From contig JAMXLF010000026.1 in the NCBI GenBank assembly GCA_024281055.1, forward strand, positions 1 through 64,000: a DNA stretch of 64,000 nucleotides, read 5' to 3'. Of the stretch, positions 45,275 to 54,640 are shown piece by piece. Both the position numbers and the translations under genes were made by a program. Under the pieces are notes generated by a model, which searched no databases, had not been told where the DNA came from, and saw nothing but the letters and a program-made list of their open reading frames with translations. Source of the stretch: Geobacteraceae bacterium. GTDB taxonomy: Bacteria; Desulfobacterota; Desulfuromonadia; Geobacterales; Geobacteraceae. The first letter of the stretch is position 1; every line of letters begins with the position of its first letter.

Positions 45275-48200
45275 TTATAGAGCACTGAAGAGCAATGGCG
45301 TGCTCCATGGTCCCTGACCTACCGCATTCGTAGCGGCAGCAGCCCACGCGTAGTTGTTGGTGGAGACGAGAGAACCTGCCGCCAGCGTGAACGTGCAGAC
45401 GCCGGTACCTGCGGCACATGTTGTTCCACCCTGAGCTGCCGTGAAGCTAATGGGAGCACCGGTGTTCGTGGTGTTGTTCTGGAGCCAGATCACGTAACCG
45501 GTTGCCCCTGGCACGGCGTTGACGTTAAAGGTGGCAGTGGTGGCTATCCCGGGGCCGGATGGGCTAACGATAGTCGGTGCCGGGAGGGGAATGGAGAAGA
45601 GTAACGAAGTACTCCACGGCCCCTGACCTACTGCATTCGTTGCGGCGGCTGCCCATGCATAGCCGTCGCCGGCGACGAGAGACCCTGCCGGCGGAGTGAA
45701 CGCACATACGCCAGTGCCCGCGGCACATGAGGTCCCACCCTGAGCTGCCGTGAAGCTGATGGGAGCACCGGTGTTCGTGGTGTTGTTCTGGAGCCAGATC
45801 ACGTAACCAGTGACTCCGGCCATGGCGTTGACGTTAAAGGTGGTCGTTGTGGCGATCCCGGCGCCTGACGGGCTGACGATAGTCGGCGCTGTTGCCGGAG
45901 GTGTGGTCGCAGTTTGCACAATCACCGTGATCGGCGCGGAAACAGCGGACGCGCCCGTGCTGTTGGTGGCCTTGGCGGTGACGGTATAGGTGCCCACAGC
46001 CACGCCGGTCCAGTTGAAGGTGTACGGTGAGGTTGTGACCGTTCCCAGCAGGGTGGCGCCGTTGTAAAAGGCGACGCTGCTGATGGTCCCGCCGGTGGCG
46101 GTTGCCGTCAACGGGATGGTTGCCGGAGTAGAGAATACTGTGCCGGTTGCCGGCGAGGTGATGGAGGCAGTGACGGCAGTGAATGTCGACGCGGTTACGT
46201 TTCTGGTGGTCGAGTTCGCCGTCCCCGCGTTGTTGTAGGCCTGGATGCGGTACCGGTACGCCGTGGCCGAAGCGACCGTGCTGTCGGTATAGGTGAGCTG
46301 GCTCGCGTTGTTCACGGTGGCGATGGTCGCGGGCGTGCACGTGGTGCTGCCCGAGCAGCGCTGGATGTTGAACCCGGCCGGGGTGTTGGTGAAGGTCGCG
46401 TTGGTGGTGGAAGTCCAGGTGAGGGCGACCTGTCCTGCGGATGCCACTACACCGGTGGTTGCGAGGCCGGGCGCTGCAGGTACGGCAGTCGGCGGCTGAA
46501 AGCACATCGGCCGCATCATGTCGTTCTCTTCATGTCCCAGGAGGTGACAGTGCCAGACGTATTCCCAACCGAAGTCGGTTGGAGTGTTGGTGACCTGGGG
46601 AACCGCGGCGATGCCTGCAGGCGGCGCGATGGGGAGGAAGTTCGTGTTGACGCCCGCAGCGTTCGACGGGTCGAGCACCCGGTTGCTCCTGGGGACCGGG
46701 AAGGGAAGCGACATCGCCTTCGGCCGGAGCGCCACGATGATGTCTTCCATCGGGTTGGTCCTGATGACTTCCCGCCAGCCGATCTCGTCAGGATACGGGG
46801 GTTTGACGACGTTGGTGAAGTCGACGTGGTTCACGACCTGCAGGTCGAAGAGGTGGAAGTGCAGGGAGTGGGAGTCGACACCCAGGTGGGTGATCCGCCA
46901 GAGGATGACCTGGCCGTCGTTCAGCATTTCGGTCGGCGGGTCGATGTAGCGGGCGACGCCGACAACCTGGCCGTTGCCGACGTTCGGCGAGAGCGGGTTG
47001 GGGGTGGAGCCGAGCCTGATGTCCATCCGGCCATAGTCGGGGTCGAAGCCCTCGGTGATGTTCTTGCCGGTGAATATCAGGGCACCGTTTAGCAGGGCAA
47101 CGGCCGTGGCGCCCGTGCCGGGAGCGCCACCGGTGATGTAGACATACGGCTGCCCGGTGTAGGAGCCCGGGGCGGTCAACGTGATGGAGCCCATGGTACC
47201 GCCAACGGCGATGAACGTCGAGCAGGTCGCCGCCACGCAGGTCGTGGTGTTGATCGTGCAGCCCGTGGGCGGCGAGACGGTGCACGTCGGGACCGCCAGG
47301 AGGTCAAGAGGATTCGTGTTGTACCACGAGCCGGGCTCGTCGATCGTGAGTGCGGTAACCGCTCCGCCCGTGACCGTTGCCAGGGCCGTGGCCGTTACTT
47401 GGGTCGCACCGGCGGGGATGACCGGGTTCCCGGCCAACCCGGCGGTGTAGGTGCTGGCCGGGGTGCCGATGGTCACGGTCGGGGGCGTGGTGTAGCCGGC
47501 GCCTGCCGTCAGGAGGGTGAGGCCGCCGCAGGGTTGGAGCCCTGCCTTGGCCGTGGCCTGGGTAACCTGCCCGCCGCCGACGATATTGACCGTGGGGGCC
47601 GAGGGATAGCCGTTGCCGGGCGCGACGGCCTTGATCCTGCTGATGGGCTGTGCCGTGCCGGCTATGTTCAGGGTGTCATAATAGTTCTGGGCGTAAACGT
47701 CATAGGTGGCAAAGCCCGGGAAAGCTGCATTGTAGGCCATCTGCGGCACGAGAGGCTTGTCCTGGTCGACCGCGAAAGCCTTCGGCAGGGCCGCCTGCAG
47801 CGCTGCCGGGTCGAACTTGAAACTGGACGTGCTGGTCCCCGTGATCCGGACCTGCATGACGGTGCGGGTGTTCGGGCCGAAACCGGGCGGAGTTGACGGT
47901 GCGGCGCCGACACCGGTCTGGTCCGGGTCGTCGGTGTAGTAGTCGTTGATCGGCCAGAACCCCGGCATCGGAGCGGGGCCGTCGTTGTACAGGATGAGAA
48001 CGTCGCCGTCCTTGTACTGTGAGAAGTCCACGACGACGTCGGCTCGATGTGCCGGCATCAGGAGGAGCGAGTGGTAGGTGACACCGAGGGTCGGGATGTT
48101 CTGGCGGTTCTGCTCGTAAGCAATCGGCATCGGCGGCCATACCGCGACATTCGCCAGGAAGCCGGATTCGTTGCCGATCTGGTACCAGGGCGGGCCGGAC

Positions 48201-50194
48201 ATGGTCGGGTCGGGAACGCCGCCATCGCGGCCGTCCGACGCCCAGGTTGGATAGCTCGGGTTCGGGGATGCGGGAACCATCGCCACTTCCGTGTTCACGA
48301 AGGCAGTGGCAGCCGCGCCCGTGCCGGTCGAATCCGTGATGGCGACCGTCGGGACGGCTTGATCTGAGCGGTAACCCTTGGCCCCGGTTACGGTGATGCC
48401 GGTGATGACCCCCTTGGGAATGATCGACGCCGTTATGGACGTACAGGTGCCGCCGCCACCGCCGGAAATGGTAACGGTGGGTGCGGAGGTAAACCCGGTG
48501 CATCCCAGGGCGGTGAAGTCGAGGGCGCCGCTCGTGTTGGAGGGGATGTTGGCAAACACGCTCGTACAGGTGCCGCCCCCGCCCGTGAGGGTGACGGTGG
48601 GGGGCTGGATGAAGTGCGTGCACCCGACGCTGTCGATCGAGGTGATGGTGCCGGGAGAGACCGTGGCCGTGGCCGAAGTATAGGTGCCGGCGTTACCGGT
48701 GATCGTAACGGTAGGAGCCGTGTAGTTGGTCCCGCCGTTGGTGACGTTGACCCGCAGCGGGTCGGCCTTGAACCACGACAGGTTGAAGGTGCGGTCGTTG
48801 CCGACGCTCAGTATCCGGAAACGGACGGCTTGCGGCGGCAGCACGAGGTACGGGAAGGCGGTGCCGTTAACCACCGCGGTGTCCTGGAAGGCTTCCGGGA
48901 CGATGGTCGGGCTGGGAAGCGTGAGATTTTGCGGGACCATCGGCGGGTTCATGAATGGGGCATAGTCCCACCTGCCGTTGGGGGTGTTCCCCGTCGGGTC
49001 GAAGATGTTCTCGATCGGCATGTACTCGTGCGGGGTCCAGAGGCTGCCTCCACCCATTGCAGGAACCACGTAGAACGCCCAGAGGGGGTCGGTGGTCAGG
49101 GTGGGCGACGTGGGGACATAGCCCGAGGTCGCGGCCGGGAAGCCTGCACCCGGCGGAGTGGTGGCGTCATTCACGAAGGACTTGTCCTGGATCACCAGGG
49201 GGATGCCCAGGTGGTAGACGCCTCCCAGGTCGGGCAGGATCTGCTTGCCGGCCGGGTTGGCGCCCGAGACGTTCGTCCCGGTGATGAGGTCTTCCTCCGC
49301 CTGGGAGGTGATGAGGTAGGGGGCTGCCAGGCCGGCATAGACGTTCAGCCGGGTGATCCCCCAGGCGTGGTCGTGGTAGAAGAGGAGGCGCGAGCTCTGC
49401 TCGTTGGAGTAGAAGAGCGTCCCGATCCCGTCGCCCGCGGCGGGCGTGTAGCAGGTGGCGCCGCCAACGCACGGGACGGCCACGCCGTTCACCGTCGAGC
49501 CGTTGACCATGTCGGGGACGTTCACGAAGCTGACCCCGTTCTTGTAGGGGGTCGAATCACCGGCGGGGGTGATCCACTGGTGCGGAGTGCCGTCGCTGAT
49601 CCACGGGGTGCGGCCGCCGTGGAGGTGGATGACGGCGCGGTTCTGGGTGAAATTCACGCCGGTGGTGGGTCCCATGCCGGCACCCATGATGGTGGTGTCG
49701 ACCGGCAGGAACAGGTTGCCCGCGACGCCGGTCGCCAGCTCGTTATGCCACTTGATGCGTACCGGCCGGTTGCGCTGGGCAACGATTGCCGGCCCCAGGT
49801 ACTGAAGGATGTTCAGGACCGTGGGGTCGGTGGTGTTCTTCTGGTAATACCCCCTGAGGGTCGTGGCCGGGAGGTCGGTGCTCATCTTCTGCGTGTACTG
49901 CTTGAGGCCGAGCTCGTAGTAGTCCGCTCCCGGGAACGTGGTCGTGTCGGGAATCGCGACCGGGATATACTGCCCGAGGTTGTTCTTGTTGGCGGCGCCC
50001 AGCCCGGGGAGCGAGTCGACGAACTTCCTGATGTTCGGGCTTTGGGCGAAGTTGGGTTTCGTGTAGTCGACGGATGCATTGAAGCCGATCCCCGGCGGAT
50101 AGAGCGGGTTTGCCGCGGACGCGACCATGGGGAGGGCCGCCATGGCGAGGGCCGGGATCAGCGTTCTCCATAACTGCCTGGCTCGTTTTTTCAT
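45275..50194 (-). CDS. Giant secreted multicopper oxidase (OmpB/OmpC-like)
   Basis: 1639 residues. Signal peptide (about 1-27, ending VASA). Four copper motifs: HLHGG near 190, FYHDHAWG near 275, HSLHFHLF near 1120, and the type-1 site HCHLLGHEENDMMRP near 1230. Cupredoxin parts are split by a beta-rich insertion of several hundred residues with Gly/Thr-rich repeats (TVTISGGGGGTCTS). After the oxidase come a fibronectin-III domain (about 1270-1350), an Ig-like domain, and two 103-residue repeats (APTIVSPSG...). Multicopper oxidases of this size are tied to Fe(III)-oxide reduction in Geobacter (OmpB, OmpC); the similarity here is architectural. It overlaps the small exported gene by four bases. 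Confidence 0.9.
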   Translation of the reverse strand: MKKRARQLWRTLIPALAMAALPMVASAANPLYPPGIGFNASVDYTKPNFAQSPNIRKFVDSLPGLGAANKNNLGQYIPVAIPDTTTFPGADYYELGLKQYTQKMSTDLPATTLRGYYQKNTTDPTVLNILQYLGPAIVAQRNRPVRIKWHNELATGVAGNLFLPVDTTIMGAGMGPTTGVNFTQNRAVIHLHGGRTPWISDGTPHQWITPAGDSTPYKNGVSFVNVPDMVNGSTVNGVAVPCVGGATCYTPAAGDGIGTLFYSNEQSSRLLFYHDHAWGITRLNVYAGLAAPYLITSQAEEDLITGTNVSGANPAGKQILPDLGGVYHLGIPLVIQDKSFVNDATTPPGAGFPAATSGYVPTSPTLTTDPLWAFYVVPAMGGGSLWTPHEYMPIENIFDPTGNTPNGRWDYAPFMNPPMVPQNLTLPSPTIVPEAFQDTAVVNGTAFPYLVLPPQAVRFRILSVGNDRTFNLSWFKADPLRVNVTNGGTNYTAPTVTITGNAGTYTSATATVSPGTITSIDSVGCTHFIQPPTVTLTGGGGTCTSVFANIPSNTSGALDFTALGCTGFTSAPTVTISGGGGGTCTSITASIIPKGVITGITVTGAKGYRSDQAVPTVAITDSTGTGAAATAFVNTEVAMVPASPNPSYPTWASDGRDGGVPDPTMSGPPWYQIGNESGFLANVAVWPPMPIAYEQNRQNIPTLGVTYHSLLLMPAHRADVVVDFSQYKDGDVLILYNDGPAPMPGFWPINDYYTDDPDQTGVGAAPSTPPGFGPNTRTVMQVRITGTSTSSFKFDPAALQAALPKAFAVDQDKPLVPQMAYNAAFPGFATYDVYAQNYYDTLNIAGTAQPISRIKAVAPGNGYPSAPTVNIVGGGQVTQATAKAGLQPCGGLTLLTAGAGYTTPPTVTIGTPASTYTAGLAGNPVIPAGATQVTATALATVTGGAVTALTIDEPGSWYNTNPLDLLAVPTCTVSPPTGCTINTTTCVAATCSTFIAVGGTMGSITLTAPGSYTGQPYVYITGGAPGTGATAVALLNGALIFTGKNITEGFDPDYGRMDIRLGSTPNPLSPNVGNGQVVGVARYIDPPTEMLNDGQVILWRITHLGVDSHSLHFHLFDLQVVNHVDFTNVVKPPYPDEIGWREVIRTNPMEDIIVALRPKAMSLPFPVPRSNRVLDPSNAAGVNTNFLPIAPPAGIAAVPQVTNTPTDFGWEYVWHCHLLGHEENDMMRPMCFQPPTAVPAAPGLATTGVVASAGQVALTWTSTTNATFTNTPAGFNIQRCSGSTTCTPATIATVNNASQLTYTDSTVASATAYRYRIQAYNNAGTANSTTRNVTASTFTAVTASITSPATGTVFSTPATIPLTATATGGTISSVAFYNGATLLGTVTTSPYTFNWTGVAVGTYTVTAKATNSTGASAVSAPITVIVQTATTPPATAPTIVSPSGAGIATTTTFNVNAMAGVTGYVIWLQNNTTNTGAPISFTAAQGGTSCAAGTGVCAFTPPAGSLVAGDGYAWAAAATNAVGQGPWSTSLLFSIPLPAPTIVSPSGPGIATTATFNVNAVPGATGYVIWLQNNTTNTGAPISFTAAQGGTTCAAGTGVCTFTLAAGSLVSTNNYAWAAAATNAVGQGPWSTPLLFSAL
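45290..45890. repeat. 309-bp tandem duplication encoding the C-terminal repeats
   Basis: Two almost identical units at a 309-bp step (for example CTGAGCTGCC at 45431 and 45740) in the 3' part of the oxidase gene. Each encodes about 103 residues. Confidence 0.8.
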
Positions 50195-50476
50195 TTGGCA
50201 ACCCCCTTGTTTCTGTCGGTACCTACTTTTCCTTCCGCGAAGTCCCTGACGAACTTCTTCGCGGTGTGCCGTTTCTGGGCGGCGGCGTCTCTCTGCACGC
50301 GCGCCCGTTGTGCGTGGGAGAGGTTCTGGTTAACATTCGGATCCCGGATGGCGTAGGGGTGCAGCTGGCGTTCTCCGCCTGCACCCGTATCCGCGTACGT
50401 TACGCCGATACCTTGCAGAAGGACGGCTGCTGCCATTACAAAGATCGTCACTAACAACGGCTTACATCGGATCATA
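50191..50476 (-). CDS. Small exported protein upstream of the multicopper oxidase
   Basis: 94 residues. A signal peptide (MIRCKPLLVTIFVMAAAVLL, cut near YADTG at 30) is followed by a charged Lys/Arg/Gln-rich tail with LHPYAIRDPNVNQNLSHAQR. The ATG at 50476 follows AAAGGAGG. Its stop overlaps the oxidase start (ATGA), so they are translationally coupled; it may be a partner for export, copper loading or surface attachment of the oxidase. I recognise no domain. Confidence 0.8.
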
Positions 50477-50606
50477 GTCGTGCCTCCTTTCTCTGTGTAG
50501 TTGCCGCAGTCGACTCCAACGCTTTCAAGTGCATCACTCTCCTTTCGTCTTTTGATGGCGAGACGCCTTTGTCTCATTTCACGCGTGATGGATGTGCTTT
50601 GCGGTG

Positions 50607-50972
50607 TCACGGACGCTGCAGCGTTCTGAGCCACTGCTCCGCATGTCTTCTGCCGAGGTCGCTCACCACTACGGTGACATCCCCATCGGCATTGGCTTGT
50701 GCCTGTTCCTGGGCCGCCAGCAAGGCCTCGAAAGTCTGTTCATGGTGTTCCTGCGGCTGTGCCTCCAGCTGTGCTGGCGCCGCCTGGGTTGCGGAGGCGG
50801 TAACCGATGCGGGGGAAACGGGGGCAGCCGAGGATGGGGCCGGTGGCGGAGCGTCTCCCGTGCATATCGCCTCGTAATGATCCGGATATTCCACGACGCG
50901 GCAGTTGGTGGCCGCGAAAGCCGCGTATGGCACCAATACGATTCCCAACAAAATGATGGTGTGCTTTTTCAT
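50607..50972 (-). CDS. Small exported protein, unknown function
   Basis: 121 residues. Signal peptide (MKKHTIILLGIVLVPYAAFA). The first mature part has a Cys pair and aromatics (TNCRVVEYPDHYEAICTG), then an Ala/Pro/Gln-rich linker and a charged C-terminus (VTVVVSDLGRRHAEQW). The ATG at 50972 follows GGGAG. It lies 130 bases upstream of the small oxidase partner in the same direction and may be part of the oxidase operon. No known domain. Confidence 0.75.
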   Translation of the reverse strand: MKKHTIILLGIVLVPYAAFAATNCRVVEYPDHYEAICTGDAPPPAPSSAAPVSPASVTASATQAAPAQLEAQPQEHHEQTFEALLAAQEQAQANADGDVTVVVSDLGRRHAEQWLRTLQRP

Positions 50973-51274
50973 GTTCGTTCTCCCTGACGTTTCGGCCACC
51001 AGGGTGATCCAGGTCTTGAGTGTAGCCTCCGGTTCCCGCGTAATTACCCCGTGACCTCCGTGATAAGTTAGCGAAATTTAATTATATTTTGACTGTCCGG
51101 CACTGGGTACAATTCACCCCTCTACGTATTCAAAGCATACGGTGCGCAAGGGCCAAGATATCCCGAAATTGTCACAAAAAGTTCACAAGAGTTTCACAAT
51201 TGCTGGTGGGATGGGGGGAGGCTGTGGTGCGGGGTGGGGCTGCTGTGCCCGACGCGTCAGGAGACGTTTTGCTT
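50973..51274. other. Regulatory gap upstream of the multicopper oxidase operon
   Basis: No gene. It holds a minus-strand TATAAT (complement at 51081-51086) with a poor -35, and three 11-bp-spaced TCACAA repeats at 51172-51199. A promoter needing an activator is the natural reading. Confidence 0.5.
51172..51199. promoter_or_regulatory. Three TCACAA direct repeats at exact 11-bp spacing
   Basis: TCACAA at 51172, 51183 and 51194. OmpR/PhoB-type regulators bind direct repeats with about 11-bp steps. The site lies between the OmpR-family regulator gene and the oxidase operon, about 200 bases before the first exported protein. Confidence 0.55.
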
Positions 51275-51994
51275 TCAGTGGTGCGTGTGCTCGTTCGGAT
51301 GATCGTTCAGTTTGTAACCTACTCCCCATACGGTCAACAGGACATCGGGCTTCGCCGCATGCTCCTCGATCTTGCCGCGAAGCCGGTTGACGTGGGAGTC
51401 GACCGTGTGCATGTAACATTCGTGCTTGTATCCCCAGACCTCCTGGAGGAGCTGGAGGCGGCTGAACACCTTGCCGGGGTGTTGGGCCAGAAACGCAAGC
51501 AGGTCGAACTCGCGTGCAGTGAGGCGAATCGGGATGCCGTCCCTCACCACGGTATGCTTTTCCAGGTCGATGAACAGATGGCCGACCCGCAGTTGGTCGT
51601 CAGTCGGTTTCTGGTCCGCTTTCCCGATTTTTTCGACGAGGCGCAGCAGCGCCTTGATCCTCGCCAGCAACTCATCGTAATTAACCGGCTTCGTCAGGTA
51701 TTCGTCCGCACCGGCTTCCAGGCCGACTACCCTGTCCTTGCCCTCTGTCCGCCCGGTGAGCATGATGATGGGAACATACCGTGCTTTCGAACGGAAGATG
51801 CGGCACAGGACGAAGCCGTCGATCTTCGGAAGGCTCAGGTCGAGGATGACGAGGTCGAACTGCTCGCTTTCGAAGGTACAGAGGCCCGCCTCACCGTCCC
51901 GGGCCAGTCTGACGTCGTAGCCGATCTCCGTGAGGAGTTTCTGCAGGGCAGTTGCCCCACGCAGCTCGTCTTCGATCAGGAGAATGCTGGCCAC
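51275..51994 (-). CDS. OmpR/PhoB-family response regulator (orphan)
   Basis: 239 residues. Receiver with acidic pair LLIEDE, Asp near 51 in LVILDLSLPKIDG, Lys in YLTKPVNYDELLARI. The winged-helix output has LTAREFDLLAFLAQHPGKVFSR and VDSHVNRLRGKI...VWGVGYKL. It lacks a kinase neighbour. It is transcribed after the FKBP gene (63-base gap) and toward the oxidase operon, in front of which lie 11-bp direct repeats suited to its fold. The regulation of that operon by it is inferred. Confidence 0.92.
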   Translation of the reverse strand: MASILLIEDELRGATALQKLLTEIGYDVRLARDGEAGLCTFESEQFDLVILDLSLPKIDGFVLCRIFRSKARYVPIIMLTGRTEGKDRVVGLEAGADEYLTKPVNYDELLARIKALLRLVEKIGKADQKPTDDQLRVGHLFIDLEKHTVVRDGIPIRLTAREFDLLAFLAQHPGKVFSRLQLLQEVWGYKHECYMHTVDSHVNRLRGKIEEHAAKPDVLLTVWGVGYKLNDHPNEHTHH

Positions 51995-52057
51995 GTTAGC
52001 CTCTCAATACGGCAATAGTTTCAGAACTGCACAATAAACGAACAAGGTGCATGATCG

Positions 52058-52720
52058 TCATTTCCTGACTTCGAGAAGCTCAACTTCGAAAACCAGCGTG
52101 GCGCCCGGTGGGACGGCATCCCCTGCGCCGACGTCCCCGTAGGCGGTATCGGGAGGGCAGACCAACCTGGCCTTGCCGCCGGTCTTCATCTTCTGAACTC
52201 CTTCTTCCAGGCACTTGATGAGGCTGTCGACCTTTGCCTCCATCGGTTTCCCCCGTTTGGCGGAACTGTCGAATTCCTTGCCGTCGGGGAACGTGCAGCG
52301 ATAGTTGGCCTTTATCGTATCCTCCGGCCGGGGAGTGCTGCCAGTTCCCTCGACCAGCGACTGGTAGATCAAGCCGCTCTCCGTCTTCAGCGCGCCCTTC
52401 TCCCTGGCAGCCTGTTCGAGGAAATCCTTGTTCGCCGCGGCCAGTTTTTCTGCTTGTGCTTTGCGGCGGGCCTTGGCCAGTTCCTGGACCTTTTCCTGGT
52501 AGGCGCCGATATCCACCAGTCCCTTACCGGCAGCGGCGTCCGTAAGCCCCCGCTTCACGATCTCCAGCTCGCTTGGGGTAAGGTTGAACAGGGAGAGCTG
52601 GAGGTTGACGATCTCGCCGATGGCGTAGAGGGTTTTCTCCTCGTCGGTCTTGAGCGTGTCCGCAGCAAATGTCGGGGCGGCGAGCAGGACGATCAACAGG
52701 GTAACGATGAAGCTGTGCAC
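52058..52720 (-). CDS. FKBP-type peptidyl-prolyl isomerase (periplasmic, Mip/FkpA-like)
   Basis: 220 residues. Signal peptide (MHSFIVTLLIVLLAAPTFAA), an N-terminal helical dimerisation region (about 20-105; LTPSELEIVKRGLTDAA, LAKARRKAQAEKLAAANKDFLEQ), and a C-terminal FKBP domain (about 110-219) with LIYQSLVEGTG, YRCTFPDGKEFDSS and YGDVGAGDAVPPGATLVFEVELL. It should assist folding of exported proteins. It is followed by the regulator at 51275. Confidence 0.94.
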   Translation of the reverse strand: MHSFIVTLLIVLLAAPTFAADTLKTDEEKTLYAIGEIVNLQLSLFNLTPSELEIVKRGLTDAAAGKGLVDIGAYQEKVQELAKARRKAQAEKLAAANKDFLEQAAREKGALKTESGLIYQSLVEGTGSTPRPEDTIKANYRCTFPDGKEFDSSAKRGKPMEAKVDSLIKCLEEGVQKMKTGGKARLVCPPDTAYGDVGAGDAVPPGATLVFEVELLEVRK

Positions 52721-53068
52721 TATGTGCCTCCTTTGGGGCTCTGTTTGCTCAATCTAATTCGGCGGTATTTGATCAATACGTTAATAAATCTCGGTTTTTC
52801 ATGGCATAGTTGATATTTAAAATTTATGTGAAGTAAATCTCAGAAAAAGCAATTGTCAAGCTGCGGTGAAATTTTTATTGCGGCTTTGTTTAATAATAAT
52901 GTTCACATGTTAGAGGTGATGGTGATGATGTTTGGAAAATACAAACAGCAATATTTGCCTGATAAGACGGAGCCCGGCATGGCCGAGCTGCACTACAAAA
53001 ACGAGAAGGGCTCTGAAACTGGAAAAGCCCGCAATAAGCGGGCTTTTCCAGTCAGCATGAACTCCTGC
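52721..53068. other. AT-rich gap with a terminator
   Basis: Upstream of the FKBP gene (AAGGAGGCACATAG ribosome site on the minus strand). No convincing gene. A strong symmetrical terminator closes the right end (53018-53052). Confidence 0.5.
53018..53052. terminator. Terminator after the NHL-repeat lipoprotein gene
   Basis: A 15-bp stem ACTGGAAAAGCCCGC with its exact complement around an AATAA loop. On the minus strand it stands 17 bases after the stop of the NHL gene. Confidence 0.8.
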
Positions 53069-54256
53069 TCAATTCAAAATGCTTATTGCTCTGATAATGT
53101 CGTTGGCAAAGTCGGCAACGTAGAGATTCGTCCCGTCCGTCGTGATGCCGGTCGGCTGATTGAATATCGCTGCGGAGCCGGTGCCGTTGGCAAATCCGCC
53201 GGGTGCCGGTGGCGGGCTGCCGGCCAGAGTGGAGACGGCTCCGGTGGCAATCACGATTGTCCTGATGGTGTTGTTGCTCGAATCTGCCACATAGAGGTTC
53301 GGTCCTTTGATCGTGATGCCGGTAGGATTGCTGAAGCTCGCCGTGCCGGTTCCGTCGGCCGAGCCGGCGGAAGCCGGCGGCGGGCTGCCGGCCAGCGTGG
53401 TGACCGTTGTGGTGGCGGCCGTGGCGCCGATCGCAATCTTCCGGATGGTGTTGTTGCCGGCATCCGCCACGTAAAGTGTCGACGTGCCGTCGAACGTGAT
53501 CCCGGCAGGCTTGTTGAAGCTGGCCGTGAGACCGGTCCCGTTGGCGGAGCCGACAGTTCCGGTGCCGGCCAGGGTGCTGACGACCGTGGTGGCGGCCGTG
53601 GCGCCGATCACGATTTTCCGTATGTTGCTGTTATTACCAGTAGTGGGGTCACCCTGGGCCACATAGAGAATCGAGTTCGTCTTGTCGATCGCAATCCCTT
53701 TCGGGCTGGTGAAGGTAGCGATGTCGCCGGTGCCGTCGGTGGAACCGGCGATAGCTGGTGGCGGAGTGCCGGCCAGCGTGGTGACGACCCCGGTGGCGAT
53801 CACGATCTGCCTGATGGCGTTGTTCCCCGTATCGGCCACATAGAGGTTCGTTCCGTCCGTCGTGATGCCATCCGGGTGATTGAAAAACGCTGCGGTAGCC
53901 GCCGCCGTACCGCTCCCGTCACGGAAGCTGCTGACCCCCGGATAGCCGGCCAGCGTGGTGACAAACCCGGTGGCGATCACGATCTTGCGGATAGTGCTGT
54001 TATTGGTATCTGCCACGTAAACGTTTGTTCCATCCGACGTGACACCGAATGGTTGACGAAATCTTGCCAGGGAGCCGGGCCCGGTAGGTGAGTCGGCAGT
54101 GCCGGCAATCCCCGCGCTGCCTGCCAGCGTGGCGACTACGCCGGTCGGCGGGGTAGCGGGTTGAATCGGCAGGAAAACGGAATCACCACCGCCGCCGCAG
54201 CCGGCCAAAGCGGCCAGTAAACAAAACAATCCGAAAAGTCTCACGTGACGAAGCAT
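53069..54256 (-). CDS. NHL-repeat beta-propeller lipoprotein
   Basis: 395 residues. Lipoprotein signal (LFGLFCLLAALAGCGGGG, lipobox LAGC). Six or so NHL repeats of about 50-60 residues, with the recurrent GITTDGTNLYVADTGNNAIR and VVTTLAG motifs, will form a beta-propeller. Such propellers bind proteins or carbohydrates; no catalytic site is visible. A GGAGG ribosome site precedes the ATG at 54256. It probably faces the periplasm or outer surface. Confidence 0.9.
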   Translation of the reverse strand: MLRHVRLFGLFCLLAALAGCGGGGDSVFLPIQPATPPTGVVATLAGSAGIAGTADSPTGPGSLARFRQPFGVTSDGTNVYVADTNNSTIRKIVIATGFVTTLAGYPGVSSFRDGSGTAAATAAFFNHPDGITTDGTNLYVADTGNNAIRQIVIATGVVTTLAGTPPPAIAGSTDGTGDIATFTSPKGIAIDKTNSILYVAQGDPTTGNNSNIRKIVIGATAATTVVSTLAGTGTVGSANGTGLTASFNKPAGITFDGTSTLYVADAGNNTIRKIAIGATAATTTVTTLAGSPPPASAGSADGTGTASFSNPTGITIKGPNLYVADSSNNTIRTIVIATGAVSTLAGSPPPAPGGFANGTGSAAIFNQPTGITTDGTNLYVADFANDIIRAISILN

Positions 54257-54640
54257 GCTCGCCTCCCTTTGCAGTAATTGTGACCGCTCAATGAATAACG
54301 CTACGAGGGTCTGTGCCTGGAATTATATCGAAATGACCGTATATTCATGGGACAACGTCGAGGATAGCGGATAAGCTCGGATACAGGGAATATTGCTTTG
54401 ACCACACGTACCTTATATTTGAATTTACCCGATAAACGACTCTTGTCAAGGGCGCGGGGCACGATTGCAAGATCGCAAGAAAACGGTATGCTATAACCTC
54501 GATGCTGCAAACCCCCTCTTTCGCAACCCCGGGGTGGACGGAGCTGAAGGTTCTGCGGATTTGAATTGTCGTTCCGGGAGGCCGCTCTTTTGATGCACCG
54601 GGATAGAATCCACCATCGACACAGATTGAATGGAGGTAAA
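54257..54640. other. Divergent promoter region
   Basis: Divergent gap without a credible gene. A minus-strand TATAAT (complement at 54322-54327) may serve the NHL gene. TTGCAA (54465-54470), a 16-base spacer and TATGCT (54487-54492) could serve the phospholipase-D-like gene. Confidence 0.4.

Noticed and set aside
48614-50173. A 519-residue plus-strand frame opposite the multicopper oxidase
   Set aside because: Arg/Gly/Asp-rich shadow of the GC-rich oxidase gene.
52853-54091. A 412-residue plus-strand frame across the NHL gene
   Set aside because: The minus strand has a convincing lipoprotein with regular NHL repeats. The first about 60 residues of the plus frame lie in the AT-rich gap, but a terminator hairpin interrupts them and no ribosome site supports a gene.
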